A stretch of DNA of 64,000 nt from Bog-532 sp963833835 (GTDB lineage: Bacteria > Actinomycetota > Actinomycetes > Streptosporangiales > Streptosporangiaceae), in NCBI GenBank assembly GCA_963833835.1, contig CAWHZI010000013.1, forward strand, positions 83,239 to 147,238, in the 5' to 3' direction. Every line of letters starts with the position of its first letter. Within the stretch, counting starts at the first letter, position 1. Positions 44,624-53,333 of the stretch are shown one piece after another. The notes beneath the pieces are model-generated. The model did not search any database. It was not told the DNA's origin and saw only the letters and a list, made by a program, of their open reading frames with translations. The translations under genes and the position numbers were made by a program.

Positions 44624-46219
44624 CTAGCTGGGCACGTGCAGCCCACTGCCTGCATCGTATTCTGCCGTATCCGCGCCCGTGGCACCACCCTTCCCGCCGC
44701 GCCGGCCCCGCAAACGCCACAGGCCGCCCAGTCCGGCCAGCACGGCCACCCCGGTCGCCGCCCACGGGACGTAGTCTCCCAGTTCGTCGTAGATGGTCCG
44801 GGACGAGGTGGCGGGCAGCGCGAGCCGGACCGTGGTCACGCCCCGCTGAGTCTGGTTCATCCAGGCCAGCTGCCGGCCGCGCGCGTCGAAGGCGTCCGTG
44901 TCGCCGGTCAGCGCGGCCTGGACCACCGGGCGCCCGGTCTCGGCCGCCCGGATCGCGTCCAGCGCGGCGTGCTGGGCCAGCGCCCAGGTGCCCTGGAAGG
45001 TCGAGTCGGCGGTCTGGTACACGATGACCTGGGCCCCGTGGTCGGTGTCCACCCGCGACATGTCCGGGAAGGCGGACTCGAAGCAGATCAACGGGCCGAT
45101 GATCAGGGGCGCGCCGTCCGGCTCGGTCACCCGGAGCACGTGCGCCCCGGTCCCCGGCACCGTGTTGACCGGGGCGGCCCGGCTGATGTCGGTCAGCCAG
45201 GACAGCGCCGAGCGGAACGGGATGTACTCCCCGAACGGCACCAGCCGGGTCTTGGTGTAGGTGCCCGCGATACCGCCGGGGCCGACCAGCACGGCGACCT
45301 TGGACTTGCTGCCGTCGTGCTCGGAGTCCTGGTTGACCAGGATCTGCGTGTTTTCGAGCGCGGAAAGCTTCTCGATGCTGCGCAGCAGGGAACTGTCGCT
45401 CTCCAGGTGGAAGCCGACACTGCTCTCGCCCCAGACGATGAGGTCAGGTGCTGGCCCGCGGCCGTGGGCCAGGGCACCGGTCAGCCGCTGGCTGGCGCCC
45501 ACCCGGAGCTGGGGGCTGCCGACCACCCCGGGCTGCACCAGCGCGATCGTCGCGGTACGGGTGACCGGGGCCGGGCCGGTCAGCGCGAAGGCCAGTGGGC
45601 CCGCGGCCACCACCGTCGCGGCCACCACCGCGGCCGCAGCCCGGGCCGTCCACCGGGGCGAGGCCAGCACGACCACGATGGCCACGTTCGCGGCCACCAG
45701 TACGAAGCTGACCAGCCAGACCCCGCCCACCGCAGCCAGCGCCAGCACAGCCGGATGCCGCCACTGGCTCGCGCCGAGCACCGCCCACGGGCCGCCGAGG
45801 GCCTGCCACGACCGCAGCCATTCGCCCAGCAGCCAGCAGCTCGGCACCACGATCAGCGCGCCCAGGGCCCGGGCCACGGTCAGCGGCGGCCGCAGCAGCG
45901 CCCAGGCCGACAGCCCGAACGGCGTCTGCAGCACCCCGAACACCGCCGCGACCAGCAGCACACCGGGCCCGATCTCCGGCGCCAGCCAGTACATGGCGGC
46001 CACGATGTACCCGCTGCCGAGCCACCAGCCGCGGACCGCCGCCTCACGGGCGGACGGCGCCCGCCGGATGATCAGCAGGCCAGGCACCAGCGCGAACCAC
46101 GCCACCACGGACAGGTCCGGGGCCGGGAAGGCCAGCGTCGGCACAGCGCCGGCCACCAGCGCCGCCCACCGGGCCGGGCGCCGCCAGGCCAGGGGCACCA
46201 CGGGCCGAGCCAGACGCAT
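44624..46219 (-). CDS. lnt: apolipoprotein N-acyltransferase
   Basis: 531 aa. Integral membrane enzyme that adds the third acyl chain to lipoproteins such as the FKBP encoded here. Six or so N-terminal helices, then a nitrilase-like domain with the catalytic Glu (PFGEYIPFRS), Lys (TYTKTRLVPFGE) and Cys (LICFESAFPD), and a C-terminal helix. A leaderless promoter GACAAT (complement of 46226-46231) ends 6 bases before the ATG. In mycobacteria lnt is fused to a GT2 synthase (ppm1); here the GT2 is separate. Confidence 0.93.
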   Translation of the reverse strand: MRLARPVVPLAWRRPARWAALVAGAVPTLAFPAPDLSVVAWFALVPGLLIIRRAPSAREAAVRGWWLGSGYIVAAMYWLAPEIGPGVLLVAAVFGVLQTPFGLSAWALLRPPLTVARALGALIVVPSCWLLGEWLRSWQALGGPWAVLGASQWRHPAVLALAAVGGVWLVSFVLVAANVAIVVVLASPRWTARAAAAVVAATVVAAGPLAFALTGPAPVTRTATIALVQPGVVGSPQLRVGASQRLTGALAHGRGPAPDLIVWGESSVGFHLESDSSLLRSIEKLSALENTQILVNQDSEHDGSKSKVAVLVGPGGIAGTYTKTRLVPFGEYIPFRSALSWLTDISRAAPVNTVPGTGAHVLRVTEPDGAPLIIGPLICFESAFPDMSRVDTDHGAQVIVYQTADSTFQGTWALAQHAALDAIRAAETGRPVVQAALTGDTDAFDARGRQLAWMNQTQRGVTTVRLALPATSSRTIYDELGDYVPWAATGVAVLAGLGGLWRLRGRRGGKGGATGADTAEYDAGSGLHVPS

Positions 46220-46314
46220 AAGTCAATTGTCGGCCTCAACGTCCTTTTCGGCGAACTCCCAGGCCACGTTCGGCATTGACCCGTTGCCAGAGTCAGCAAT
46301 ACCTTTGACTCAGG

Positions 46315-46346
46315 CAACTAATAACCAGTTAAAAATATCGAAGGAG
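46315..46346 (+). promoter_or_regulatory. AT-rich promoter/operator before the MarR-GNAT gene
   Basis: AACT-N7-AGTT (46316-46330) is a small inverted repeat between a TTGACT -35-like word (46305-46310) and TAAAAA near 46330. A GAAGGAGAG ribosome site follows at 46340. It may be the self-binding site of the MarR-type protein. Confidence 0.4.
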
Positions 46347-46353
46347 AGCGGCC

Positions 46354-47301
46354 ATGGTGGCGACGGGAGCAGCGGTACGGCGGTCCACCACCGAGGACCC
46401 GGTCGCGGCGGTGCGCGCCTTCAACCGGCTCTACACCAACGTGATCGGCGTGCTGCGCGGTGGGTACCTGGGCACCCCGTACTCGCTGACCGAGGCCCGG
46501 CTGCTGTTCGAGCTGGGCCAGCGGGACAGCACCGAGGTGAGCGCGCTGCGCCGTGGCCTCGACATCGACGCGGGCTACCTGAGCCGGATTCTGGGCCGGT
46601 TCGAGGCCGACGGGCTCATCACCAGGCGCAAATCCGGCGCGGACGCCCGCCGGCAGGTGATCACGCTCACCCCGGACGGCCGCGCGCTGCAGCAGCGCCT
46701 GGACGCCTCGGCTGTCGAGCACATCGGCACCCTGCTGGCCAGCCTGGGCGAGCACGCGCAGCAGCGGCTGGTGTCCTGCGTCCGGGAGATCACCCAGGTG
46801 CTCACGGACGCGCCGCCGCCGCGCGGCTACGTGCTGCGCCCGCCGCGCCCCGGCGACCTCGGCTGGGTGGTGCAGCGCCAGGCGGCCGGCTATACGGCCG
46901 AGTACGGCTGGGATGAGACGTACGAGGCGATGGTGGCCCGGATCGTGGCCGACTACGTCGACCAGCGCGACCCGGCGCGCGAGGCGGCCTGGATCGCCGA
47001 GGCCGACGGCGAGCGGGTCGGGTCGATCCTGTGCGTGCGCAAGTCCGACACCGTGGCCCAGCTGCGGCTGCTGTACGTGGACCCGGCTGCGCGCGGCCTG
47101 GGCATCGGGGCCACCCTGGTGGAGGAGTGCCTGCGTTTCGCCCGCGCCGCGGGCTACACCGAGATCATGCTGTGGACCAACAGCGTCCTGGCCGATGCCC
47201 GCCGCATCTACGAGCGAGCCGGTTTCACCATGGGCGAGGAGGAGGCGCACCACAGTTTCGGCGCCGACCTGACCGGCCAGATCTGGTCCCGCCCGCTGTA
47301 A
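46354..47301 (+). CDS. MarR regulator fused to GNAT acetyltransferase
   Basis: 315 aa. Residues 1-150 are a MarR-type winged helix (LTEARLLFELGQR, LRRGLDIDAGYLSRILGRFEADGLITRR, ADARRQVITLTPDGR) and residues 155-315 a GNAT domain (YVDPAARGLGIGATLVEECLRFARAAGYTEIMLWTNS, YERAGFTMGEEE). Such fusions are common in actinobacteria and acetylate small molecules or drugs, with the MarR part possibly sensing the substrate. Divergent from lnt. Excellent ribosome site. Confidence 0.92.
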   Translation: MVATGAAVRRSTTEDPVAAVRAFNRLYTNVIGVLRGGYLGTPYSLTEARLLFELGQRDSTEVSALRRGLDIDAGYLSRILGRFEADGLITRRKSGADARRQVITLTPDGRALQQRLDASAVEHIGTLLASLGEHAQQRLVSCVREITQVLTDAPPPRGYVLRPPRPGDLGWVVQRQAAGYTAEYGWDETYEAMVARIVADYVDQRDPAREAAWIAEADGERVGSILCVRKSDTVAQLRLLYVDPAARGLGIGATLVEECLRFARAAGYTEIMLWTNSVLADARRIYERAGFTMGEEEAHHSFGADLTGQIWSRPL

Positions 47302-47383
47302 CGGCCGGGCCACTCCCGCCGTGCTCTGGGCGGATCGACGCGGCACCCGATTTACGCCCGGCGGCGAGCGTAGGCTGCGGCCC

Positions 47384-47530
47384 ATGACGGCACAGCCGAT
47401 GGAGGACCCCTCCGATCCGCTGGTGATCTTGCGAGACCTGCCCGAGCGGGAGCGTGACGAGTTCCTGCAGCAGTGAAGGACGGAACGGCCACGACCGTAC
47501 CGGTCACAGGGATGCCAGCCGTGGTTCTTC
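47384..47530 (+). pseudogene. DUF6247-like remnant with internal deletion
   Basis: The first 30 codons (47384-47476) read MTAQPMEDPSDPLVILRDLPERERDEFLQQ then stop, resembling the start of DUF6247 proteins that usually continue to about 90-100 residues. In a different frame the next bases read VKDGTATTVPVTGMP, resembling the C-terminal part of that family. The central half seems lost. Alternatively it is only a short unrelated peptide. Family assignment is from memory of motifs and is not certain. Confidence 0.4.
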
Positions 47531-47833
47531 CGGCGAAAGATGGCTCCCTGGGTACGGACCCTGATCGCCGACCACGCCGGGAGTGCCCAGGTCGTCATCT
47601 TGCGCAGCCGGAGGGCCGCGTGCCGCTACCTGGCCACGGTGCCCACCTCGTCCACAGCCGGGACGGTGGCCACCCACGAGGAACCCGGTTAGTCCCTTAA
47701 CGGATTTCCGGCATGTCACCGGCCCCTTGTACGCGTGCCGGGGATTCCGGCAGAAAGTTCGGCAGGATCTTCGGCCGGGGTGGGCGGCTGAACGCGGGAC
47801 GGGCGGCGGGGCGGAGAGCATCATGGGCCAGCG
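47531..47833 (+). other. no confident gene; short open frame only
   Basis: A 50-codon frame (47540-47692; MAPWVRTLIADHAGSAQVV) is open but lacks a ribosome site and any recognised domain. The rest contains GGATTTCCGG/GGGGATTCCGG words and no clear promoter for the following gene. Confidence 0.3.
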
Positions 47834-48622
47834 ATGGCAGTGCGCGAGCGGCCCGGACGTCCCGGGGGCGCCGGCCCGCGGGGGCTGAGCGACCGGGACA
47901 TCAACGGCATGTTCTACATCGCGGAGATGTACGGGCTGCCGATCGACCTGCTGGCCACGGTGCTGGGCGGGAGCGTGCCGCAGGCCTGGGCCGCGGTGAT
48001 CCGCTGGCGCAGGCTCGGGTACGCGGAGTCGGGCCGGCGCGGACCCGGGCCGGCCTGGGTGTGGCTGACGCGAGCCGGGCTGGCCGCCTGCGGGCTGCGG
48101 TACGCGGCGCAGCCGCCCGCGCTGCCCCGGCTGGCGCACACCCGGGCCGTGGCCACGGTGCGGCTGGCCCTGGAGGCGACCGCCGGGTACCAGCAGGCCG
48201 ACGCGTTCTGGCGCACGGAACGGCGGCTACGGGCCCGGTCGGGCGGGCGGCCCGGGCTGCGCGAGCACCTGCCGGACGGTGAGGTGCACTGGCCCGCTGA
48301 CGCCGCGGTGCCCTGGTCCGGCGAGTGCTGGGCCATCGAGACCGAGCTGACCCGCAAGCCCGTGCCCAGGACGACCGCGATCATCCGGGAACTGCTGACC
48401 CGTACCAGCGACTACGGCGGGCCCGCGGCCGAGGTCCGGGTGCCGGGGCGGCCGGTGCGGCACGCCCGGGTGCTGTACGTGTGCTCGCCGGCGGTCCGGC
48501 CGACCGTGCTCCGGGCCCGCGCGGCGCTGGGCCCGGCGGCGGCGCGGGTGGAGGTGCGCGACCTGCCGGCCCGGGCCGCGCTCGAGGTGCCCAGGTCCCC
48601 AGGTGATCGGGTGATCGGGTGA
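47834..48622 (+). CDS. replication-relaxation-like protein
   Basis: 262 aa. N-terminal winged-helix part (LSDRDINGMFYIAEMYGLPIDLLATVL) followed by HTRAVATVRLALEA and a nuclease-like WPADAAVPWSGECWAIETELTRKP region, the pattern of replic_Relax/MobC-like proteins that accompany actinobacterial conjugative elements. The IETELTRK motif may be the remnant of an endonuclease core. Its stop overlaps the GTG start of the ATPase gene (GTGA). No relaxase is nearby. Start uncertain; no strong ribosome site. Confidence 0.7.
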   Translation: MAVRERPGRPGGAGPRGLSDRDINGMFYIAEMYGLPIDLLATVLGGSVPQAWAAVIRWRRLGYAESGRRGPGPAWVWLTRAGLAACGLRYAAQPPALPRLAHTRAVATVRLALEATAGYQQADAFWRTERRLRARSGGRPGLREHLPDGEVHWPADAAVPWSGECWAIETELTRKPVPRTTAIIRELLTRTSDYGGPAAEVRVPGRPVRHARVLYVCSPAVRPTVLRARAALGPAAARVEVRDLPARAALEVPRSPGDRVIG

Positions 48623-50559
48623 TCGGGCGCGCGCTGCGGCGGCTGGCCACGACGACCGCGGTGACGGCGGCGCTGGTGGCGGCGGCGCCCGTGTCCCTGG
48701 TGGCGGCGGGGGCCGCGGTGACGGCGTGGCAGTTCGGGTGGCCGCCGCGGCGGCTGTACGGGGCGGCGTTGTGGTGCCTGCCCGCAGTGGCGGTCTGGCT
48801 GGCGGCAAGCGCGCTGCCGGCGGCGCCCAGGGCAGCGGTCCGCGCGGCGGGGGTGGCCCGCGGGCCGGCCTGGTACCGGGTCGCGGACGCGCCGTACCAC
48901 GCCTGGCTGAGCATGTGGGCGCTGGTCGCGGCCGGGCACGTGGCCGCGGCGGCGGTGACGGTGGCACCGGCCGCGGTGCCACCCGGGCTGGCCCTGGGCG
49001 GGCTGGCCTGGGCCTACCGCACCTACCGGATGGAGACCGGCTCGGGCGGGCTGTCGCCGGGGTCGGCGATCGGATTCGACCGGCGGCAGTGGCGCCGGCA
49101 GGTCCGGAGCGCCCGGGCCCGGATCGCGGCGCCGGGGGCGGTCCCGCTGACGCGCCGTAACGGCGACGTGGTAGTCGGCGGCACGATCCGGACCGTCCGC
49201 CATCCGGCCCGGGCCATCGCGGCCCTGCCGTACGCGCGGCTGCGCTCGCACCAGGTGGTGATCGGGACGACGGGCACCGGGAAAACGACCCTGTTGCTCA
49301 GGCTGTGGGCCGGGTTCATGGCCACCGCGCTGACCCGGCAGGCGGCCGGGGCGGAGCGGCACCCGCTGCTGGTCGTGCTGGACTGCAAGGGCGGCGGGGA
49401 CTCGCGCCGCGTCGCCGACCGGGCGCGCCGGGTGCTGCGCGACGCCGGCGCCCGGTCCACCGCGATCTGGCCGGACGACGCCGGGCTGCGCCTGTGGGAC
49501 CTGCCGCCGGACCGGCTGACCAGCACGCTGCTGGACTTGGTCGAGCACGGCACCGGGTCGGCGGCCTACTACGCCGACGTGATGGAGGCGATCGTGGCCC
49601 TGGCCGTGCACGCGCCCGGCGGGCCGCCCGCGGATACCGCCGACTTCCTGGGCCGGCTGGACCTGGACTGGCTCACCGACGCCTACGCGGCGCCGGGGGC
49701 GGGCGTCGGGGCAGAACCGGGACCGGGGTCGGCCGAGGCGCTGACCGCCCTGCGGTCGGGGGCGCACCTGATCGCGGACGTGACGTTGCGGTTCCGGTCG
49801 CTGTGGCGCCGGCTCGGCCCGGGGTTCGACGCGGCCGGGACGTTCGCCGACGCCGACGTCTGGTACTGCATCCTGGAGGGCACGGCCGACACCAGGGTGG
49901 CCGAAGCCCAGGCCCGCGCGCTGGTGGACCTGCTGACCAGCTACATCACCGGCCCGGGGCAGGACGCCGAGGTGCTCCTGGCCGTGGATGAGTTCAGCGC
50001 GGTTTCGAGACGGCTGCCGATCTGGGCCCTGTACGAACGGGCCCGGTCGCTCGGGCTGGCGGTGCAGGTCTCGGCCCAGTCGTGGCAGGGCCTGGCGGCC
50101 GACGAGGACGAGCGCTACCGCATCGCGGCCACGGCCGAGGGCGGGATCTGGCTGCTGCGCACGCCGCACCCGGGCCCGGTGGTCGGCCTGGCCGGGGACC
50201 GCCGGCACGTGGACAGCTCCCGGCGGCTGGTGAGCGGCCCGGCCGGGAACTCAGCCTGGAGCGGCGAGGGGTCCTCCCGGGTCCAGCTCACGCCGGTCGT
50301 GGACCCGGACCTGGTGCGCGGGCTCGGAGTGGGCCAGGTCGCCTACGTCCACCAGGGCGGGGTGTCGTACATCCAGGTCAAACGGGTGGTGGGGGCGCCA
50401 GCCGCGCTCCCCCCGGTCGGGGCGACTCCCGCGTCCCCGGCGGCTCCACCGGCGCCTGAGTCCGGAGCCCACGACGCGATGCACGACGCGGACGCGCGGG
50501 AGCTGGTCACGCTGGGCGCGTTCCTGGACGAGGCGTTCGGCCCCCGGGAGCCGGCGTGA
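48619..50559 (+). CDS. TraG/VirD4-FtsK-like membrane ATPase
   Basis: 646 aa. Three or so N-terminal hydrophobic segments (about 13-36, 40-60 and 95-115), then a P-loop domain: Walker A VIGTTGTGKTTLLL near residue 215, LVVLDCKGGGDSRRVADRARR, Walker B VLLAVDEFSAVSRRLP and AQSWQGLAADEDERYRIAATAEGGIWLLRTPHP, as in type IV coupling proteins. It would pump or position DNA at the membrane. Sandwiched between a replication-relaxation-like gene and a J-domain gene, each coupled by overlap or a 16-base gap. Confidence 0.85.
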   Translation: MIGRALRRLATTTAVTAALVAAAPVSLVAAGAAVTAWQFGWPPRRLYGAALWCLPAVAVWLAASALPAAPRAAVRAAGVARGPAWYRVADAPYHAWLSMWALVAAGHVAAAAVTVAPAAVPPGLALGGLAWAYRTYRMETGSGGLSPGSAIGFDRRQWRRQVRSARARIAAPGAVPLTRRNGDVVVGGTIRTVRHPARAIAALPYARLRSHQVVIGTTGTGKTTLLLRLWAGFMATALTRQAAGAERHPLLVVLDCKGGGDSRRVADRARRVLRDAGARSTAIWPDDAGLRLWDLPPDRLTSTLLDLVEHGTGSAAYYADVMEAIVALAVHAPGGPPADTADFLGRLDLDWLTDAYAAPGAGVGAEPGPGSAEALTALRSGAHLIADVTLRFRSLWRRLGPGFDAAGTFADADVWYCILEGTADTRVAEAQARALVDLLTSYITGPGQDAEVLLAVDEFSAVSRRLPIWALYERARSLGLAVQVSAQSWQGLAADEDERYRIAATAEGGIWLLRTPHPGPVVGLAGDRRHVDSSRRLVSGPAGNSAWSGEGSSRVQLTPVVDPDLVRGLGVGQVAYVHQGGVSYIQVKRVVGAPAALPPVGATPASPAAPPAPESGAHDAMHDADARELVTLGAFLDEAFGPREPA

Positions 50560-50575
50560 GGGCCCGGGAGCCGGG

Positions 50576-51013
50576 GTGACCCGCGACCCGTTCGCCGTGC
50601 TGGGGCTGCCCACCCAGCCGGAGCTGACCGACGACGAGGTCCGGGCCGCCTGGCGCCGCATCGCCACCGCCACCCACCCGGACCGCGACGACGGCGGCGA
50701 CCCGGCGGCCTTTGCCGCGGCGGCGGCGGCCTACACCGAGCTGCGCACCGTGACCGGCCGCCGCGAGGCCTGGGCTGACCGGCCGGGCCGGCGTCGCAGC
50801 CCCGGCTGGGTCCGGCGCGGGCGGCCGGTGGCCCTGATCGTGCGGCTGGCGGTGGCGGCGGGGGTCATCGCGGGCGCCGTGCTCGCGGCCGGCCCGGCGC
50901 CCGCCACGTACGCCGTCATCGCAGGCGCCCTCACCTGGCTGCTGCGCACCGCGCGGCGGGAACTGGCCGCCCCCGGGGACGGCGTTGTCCGGGCCGGGAA
51001 GCGGGTCAGTTGA
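50576..51013 (+). CDS. J-domain membrane protein
   Basis: 145 aa. N-terminal J domain: DPFAVLGLPTQPELTDDEVRAAWRRIATATHPDRDDGGD with intact HPD, so it should stimulate DnaK ATPase. Residues 80 onward carry two membrane helices. GTG start 16 bases after the ATPase gene. It may recruit Hsp70 to the membrane ATPase; function unproved. Its 3' end overlaps the convergent phosphodiesterase gene by 8 bases. Confidence 0.85.
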   Translation: MTRDPFAVLGLPTQPELTDDEVRAAWRRIATATHPDRDDGGDPAAFAAAAAAYTELRTVTGRREAWADRPGRRRSPGWVRRGRPVALIVRLAVAAGVIAGAVLAAGPAPATYAVIAGALTWLLRTARRELAAPGDGVVRAGKRVS

Positions 51014-52151
51014 CCGAGAGGCTCAGCAGCGGGACCAGCTGATCGTGCGGGACCAGGGAGCCGTGCATGCCGACCAGGGCGGACTCGCGGGGCTCGGTCT
51101 CGGTGGCGACGATGGCCCAGTTGCCGACGGGCGCGGCGACCACGTCGCCGATGCGGGCGATGTTGTCCGGTTCGACCGGGCCGAACCAGTTCTCCTTGAT
51201 CGCTTCCTCGCGGGAGAGCACCCAGGCCCGGTTGCCGAGGACTTCCCGCCAGGCCGCGAGCACGTCGGCGGCGGCCTCGGGGCGGGTGTAGACGTGCCGC
51301 GCCCGGGGCTCGCCGCCGAGCAGGGACACCCCCGCCCGCAGATCCGGGAGGTTGTCGACGTCGATGCGGTCCTCGGCCGAGACGTCGACCATGCCGTGGT
51401 CCGCGGTGATGTACAAGGTGGTGTCGCTGGGCAGCGCACCGGCCAGCTGCTCGGCCAGCTTGTCCACGTGCGCCAGCTGGTAGTACCAGGCGTCCGACCC
51501 GACGCCGTGGCCATGCCCGGTGCCGTCCAGGTCGGCGTGGTACGCGGCCACCAGGACCTCCTCGGCCTCGCGCAGCGCGATCCCGGCCTCGCCCGCCAGC
51601 GCGCCCATGCTGTCGGCGGGCCAGTACTGCGCGCCGCGCATGGCCGCGCGGGTCAGGCCGCTGTTCCGGAAGCCGCGGGGGGCGACGTAGTAGGCGGCGA
51701 TACCGGCCGCGGTGGCGCGCTCGTAGATCGTGGACCGGGGCTGCCAGCGCTCCGGGTCGATCCGGTTGTCCCAGCGCAGCCCGTTCAGCAGCCGGTGCTC
51801 GCCCGGGATCGCGACCTGGTAGCCGAGCACGCCGTGCTGGCCGGGCGCACTGCCGGTGCCGAGCGAAGTCAGGCTGGTCACCGTGGTGGCCGGGAAACCG
51901 GCCGCCAGCGGCTGGGCGTTCATGGCCAGCTCGTTGAGGAACGGCGCGGCGGCCGGGTGGTCTCGCAGCAGCTCCCAGCCGAGGCCGTCCACGATCAGCA
52001 GGCATATCTTCCGCGACGGCGGCAGGCCGAGCGTGTTGGCGCCGGAACCGCCGAGAGCGGCGAGGATCGACGACCCGAGCTCGGCGAGCGTCCGGGAGCC
52101 GTAGGACGGCAGGAGAGGCGCAGTTCTCGGCTCCGGTGTCATCCGGGTCAT
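51006..52151 (-). CDS. alkaline phosphatase superfamily protein (nucleotide pyrophosphatase/phosphodiesterase type)
   Basis: 381 aa without signal peptide. Metal-site and nucleophile motifs: ICLLIVDGLGWELL, the Thr of PATTVTSLTSLGTG, AAYHADLDGTGHGHGVGS, TADHGMVDV and GMHGSL. These match the type I phosphodiesterase branch (PF01663). Substrate unknown; a cytoplasmic role is likely given no secretion signal. Convergent with the J-domain gene. Confidence 0.88.
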   Translation of the reverse strand: MTRMTPEPRTAPLLPSYGSRTLAELGSSILAALGGSGANTLGLPPSRKICLLIVDGLGWELLRDHPAAAPFLNELAMNAQPLAAGFPATTVTSLTSLGTGSAPGQHGVLGYQVAIPGEHRLLNGLRWDNRIDPERWQPRSTIYERATAAGIAAYYVAPRGFRNSGLTRAAMRGAQYWPADSMGALAGEAGIALREAEEVLVAAYHADLDGTGHGHGVGSDAWYYQLAHVDKLAEQLAGALPSDTTLYITADHGMVDVSAEDRIDVDNLPDLRAGVSLLGGEPRARHVYTRPEAAADVLAAWREVLGNRAWVLSREEAIKENWFGPVEPDNIARIGDVVAAPVGNWAIVATETEPRESALVGMHGSLVPHDQLVPLLSLSVN

Positions 52152-52187
52152 CCTGTCACTCGCGACACGGTTACGGCAACGTGCGCC

Positions 52188-52781
52188 TTACCGGCCGGCG
52201 CCGGCGGTGGCGTCGGACAACGCGGACGCGAACGACATCACCTGGCGCACTCCGTCCTCGCCGTCGGCCGCCTCGCTCATCCGCAGCGTCAGGTCGTCGG
52301 CGGTGATCGTGCCCATGTAGCCGTGGTCGGCTTCGCAGTTCTCGTCGCCGCAGTGGGCGGGCTCCAGCTCGACGTGGGACAGCACGTTCCAGCCGATGGT
52401 CAGCACCACTTCGCTGGGCATCGTGACCCCCGCCACGTAGGACGCCGGATCGGGCACGACCCGGGTCAGCGCGACCGACGACACCCGGGAGAACCGCACC
52501 GCCTCGGTGCTGGTCTCGGCCTGGGGCCGCCCGTCCGGCTCTTCCGGCGGGTGCTCGTCGGTGTGGGAGTAGATCAGCCGGGTCGGGGTCAGGGCCAGCA
52601 CGGTGATATGACGGCGGACCTCCATGCCGGGATCGAAAATCGCGTCGTGCGTAACGACATAGGCCGTGACTGGCTCCGCCCCCAGCGACTCCCACACGGC
52701 GTCGGTAACCAGCCCCGGGTAGTAACCCGTGCGCTCGATCGCGGCGCGCAGGTCATCCGCGGTGACTCGCGTTTCCCTCAT
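52188..52781 (-). CDS. DUF5998 family protein
   Basis: 197 aa. DUF5998, actinobacterial, function unknown. Contains YVVTHDAIFDPGMEVRRHITVLALTPTRLIYSHTDEH and HCGDENCEADHGYMGTITADDL, where the cysteine/histidine pairs could bind a metal. ATG 52781 chosen: CAGGAT (complement of 52788-52793) ends 6 bases before it, leaderless. It sits 36 bases downstream of nothing on its strand; the phosphodiesterase gene follows after 36 bases. Confidence 0.82.
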   Translation of the reverse strand: MRETRVTADDLRAAIERTGYYPGLVTDAVWESLGAEPVTAYVVTHDAIFDPGMEVRRHITVLALTPTRLIYSHTDEHPPEEPDGRPQAETSTEAVRFSRVSSVALTRVVPDPASYVAGVTMPSEVVLTIGWNVLSHVELEPAHCGDENCEADHGYMGTITADDLTLRMSEAADGEDGVRQVMSFASALSDATAGAGR

Positions 52782-52859
52782 GTACCCATCCTGCCCTGTA
52801 CCGGACGATGGATTCGCCGCACCAGGCAAACAGCGGGCGCAAACGACGCGGACGGCAAG

Positions 52860-53255
52860 TCACAAGCCGGGCGGCGCCGCCTCGGTCAGGTCCAGGACTT
52901 TCTCCTCGGTGGGCTCCGGCCGGGCCAGCGCATCCGCGCTCGGCTTCGGCCCGCGGCGCCGCGGCCAGCGGGAGCCGGACGCGCCCCCGCGCCCGCGGTA
53001 GACGATCAGCCCGTTCACCGGGTCCGGCGCCGCGTCCAGCGCGGCCCGGACGGCGGGCAGGTTCCGGTACGTCTCCCAGGCCGCGTCGTCGGTGAACTCG
53101 ACCTCCAGCACGACACCGGTGCGGTGCTCGTGCCAGACCCAGTTGAGCGCCCCGTGCGCCAGGGCCGCCTCGATCAGCGCGTTCTCATACGAGGTCTTCC
53201 ACTGCCGGGCCGACAGGTCGGCGTGGAAGACCTCGATCGACCACCATTCCGCCAT
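52860..53255 (-). CDS. conserved hypothetical protein
   Basis: 131 aa, not recognised. A small alpha/beta domain (MAEWWSIEVFHADLSARQWKTSYENALIEAALAHGALNWVWHEHRTGVVLEVEFTDD, split here as visible blocks WWSIEVFHAD, WVWHEHRTGVVLEVEF, AWETYRNLP) is followed by a basic, disordered tail. Leaderless start: TACTAT (complement of 53263-53268) ends 7 bases before the ATG. Divergent from cobS. Confidence 0.7.
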   Translation of the reverse strand: MAEWWSIEVFHADLSARQWKTSYENALIEAALAHGALNWVWHEHRTGVVLEVEFTDDAAWETYRNLPAVRAALDAAPDPVNGLIVYRGRGGASGSRWPRRRGPKPSADALARPEPTEEKVLDLTEAAPPGL

Positions 53256-53333
53256 AGTTGAGATAGTACGTGTCTGTTCCGAGACCCGGAAGGTGCCGCT
53301 GCGGATGTCCCGTTCGCCCTAAGGTGAAGGTTC

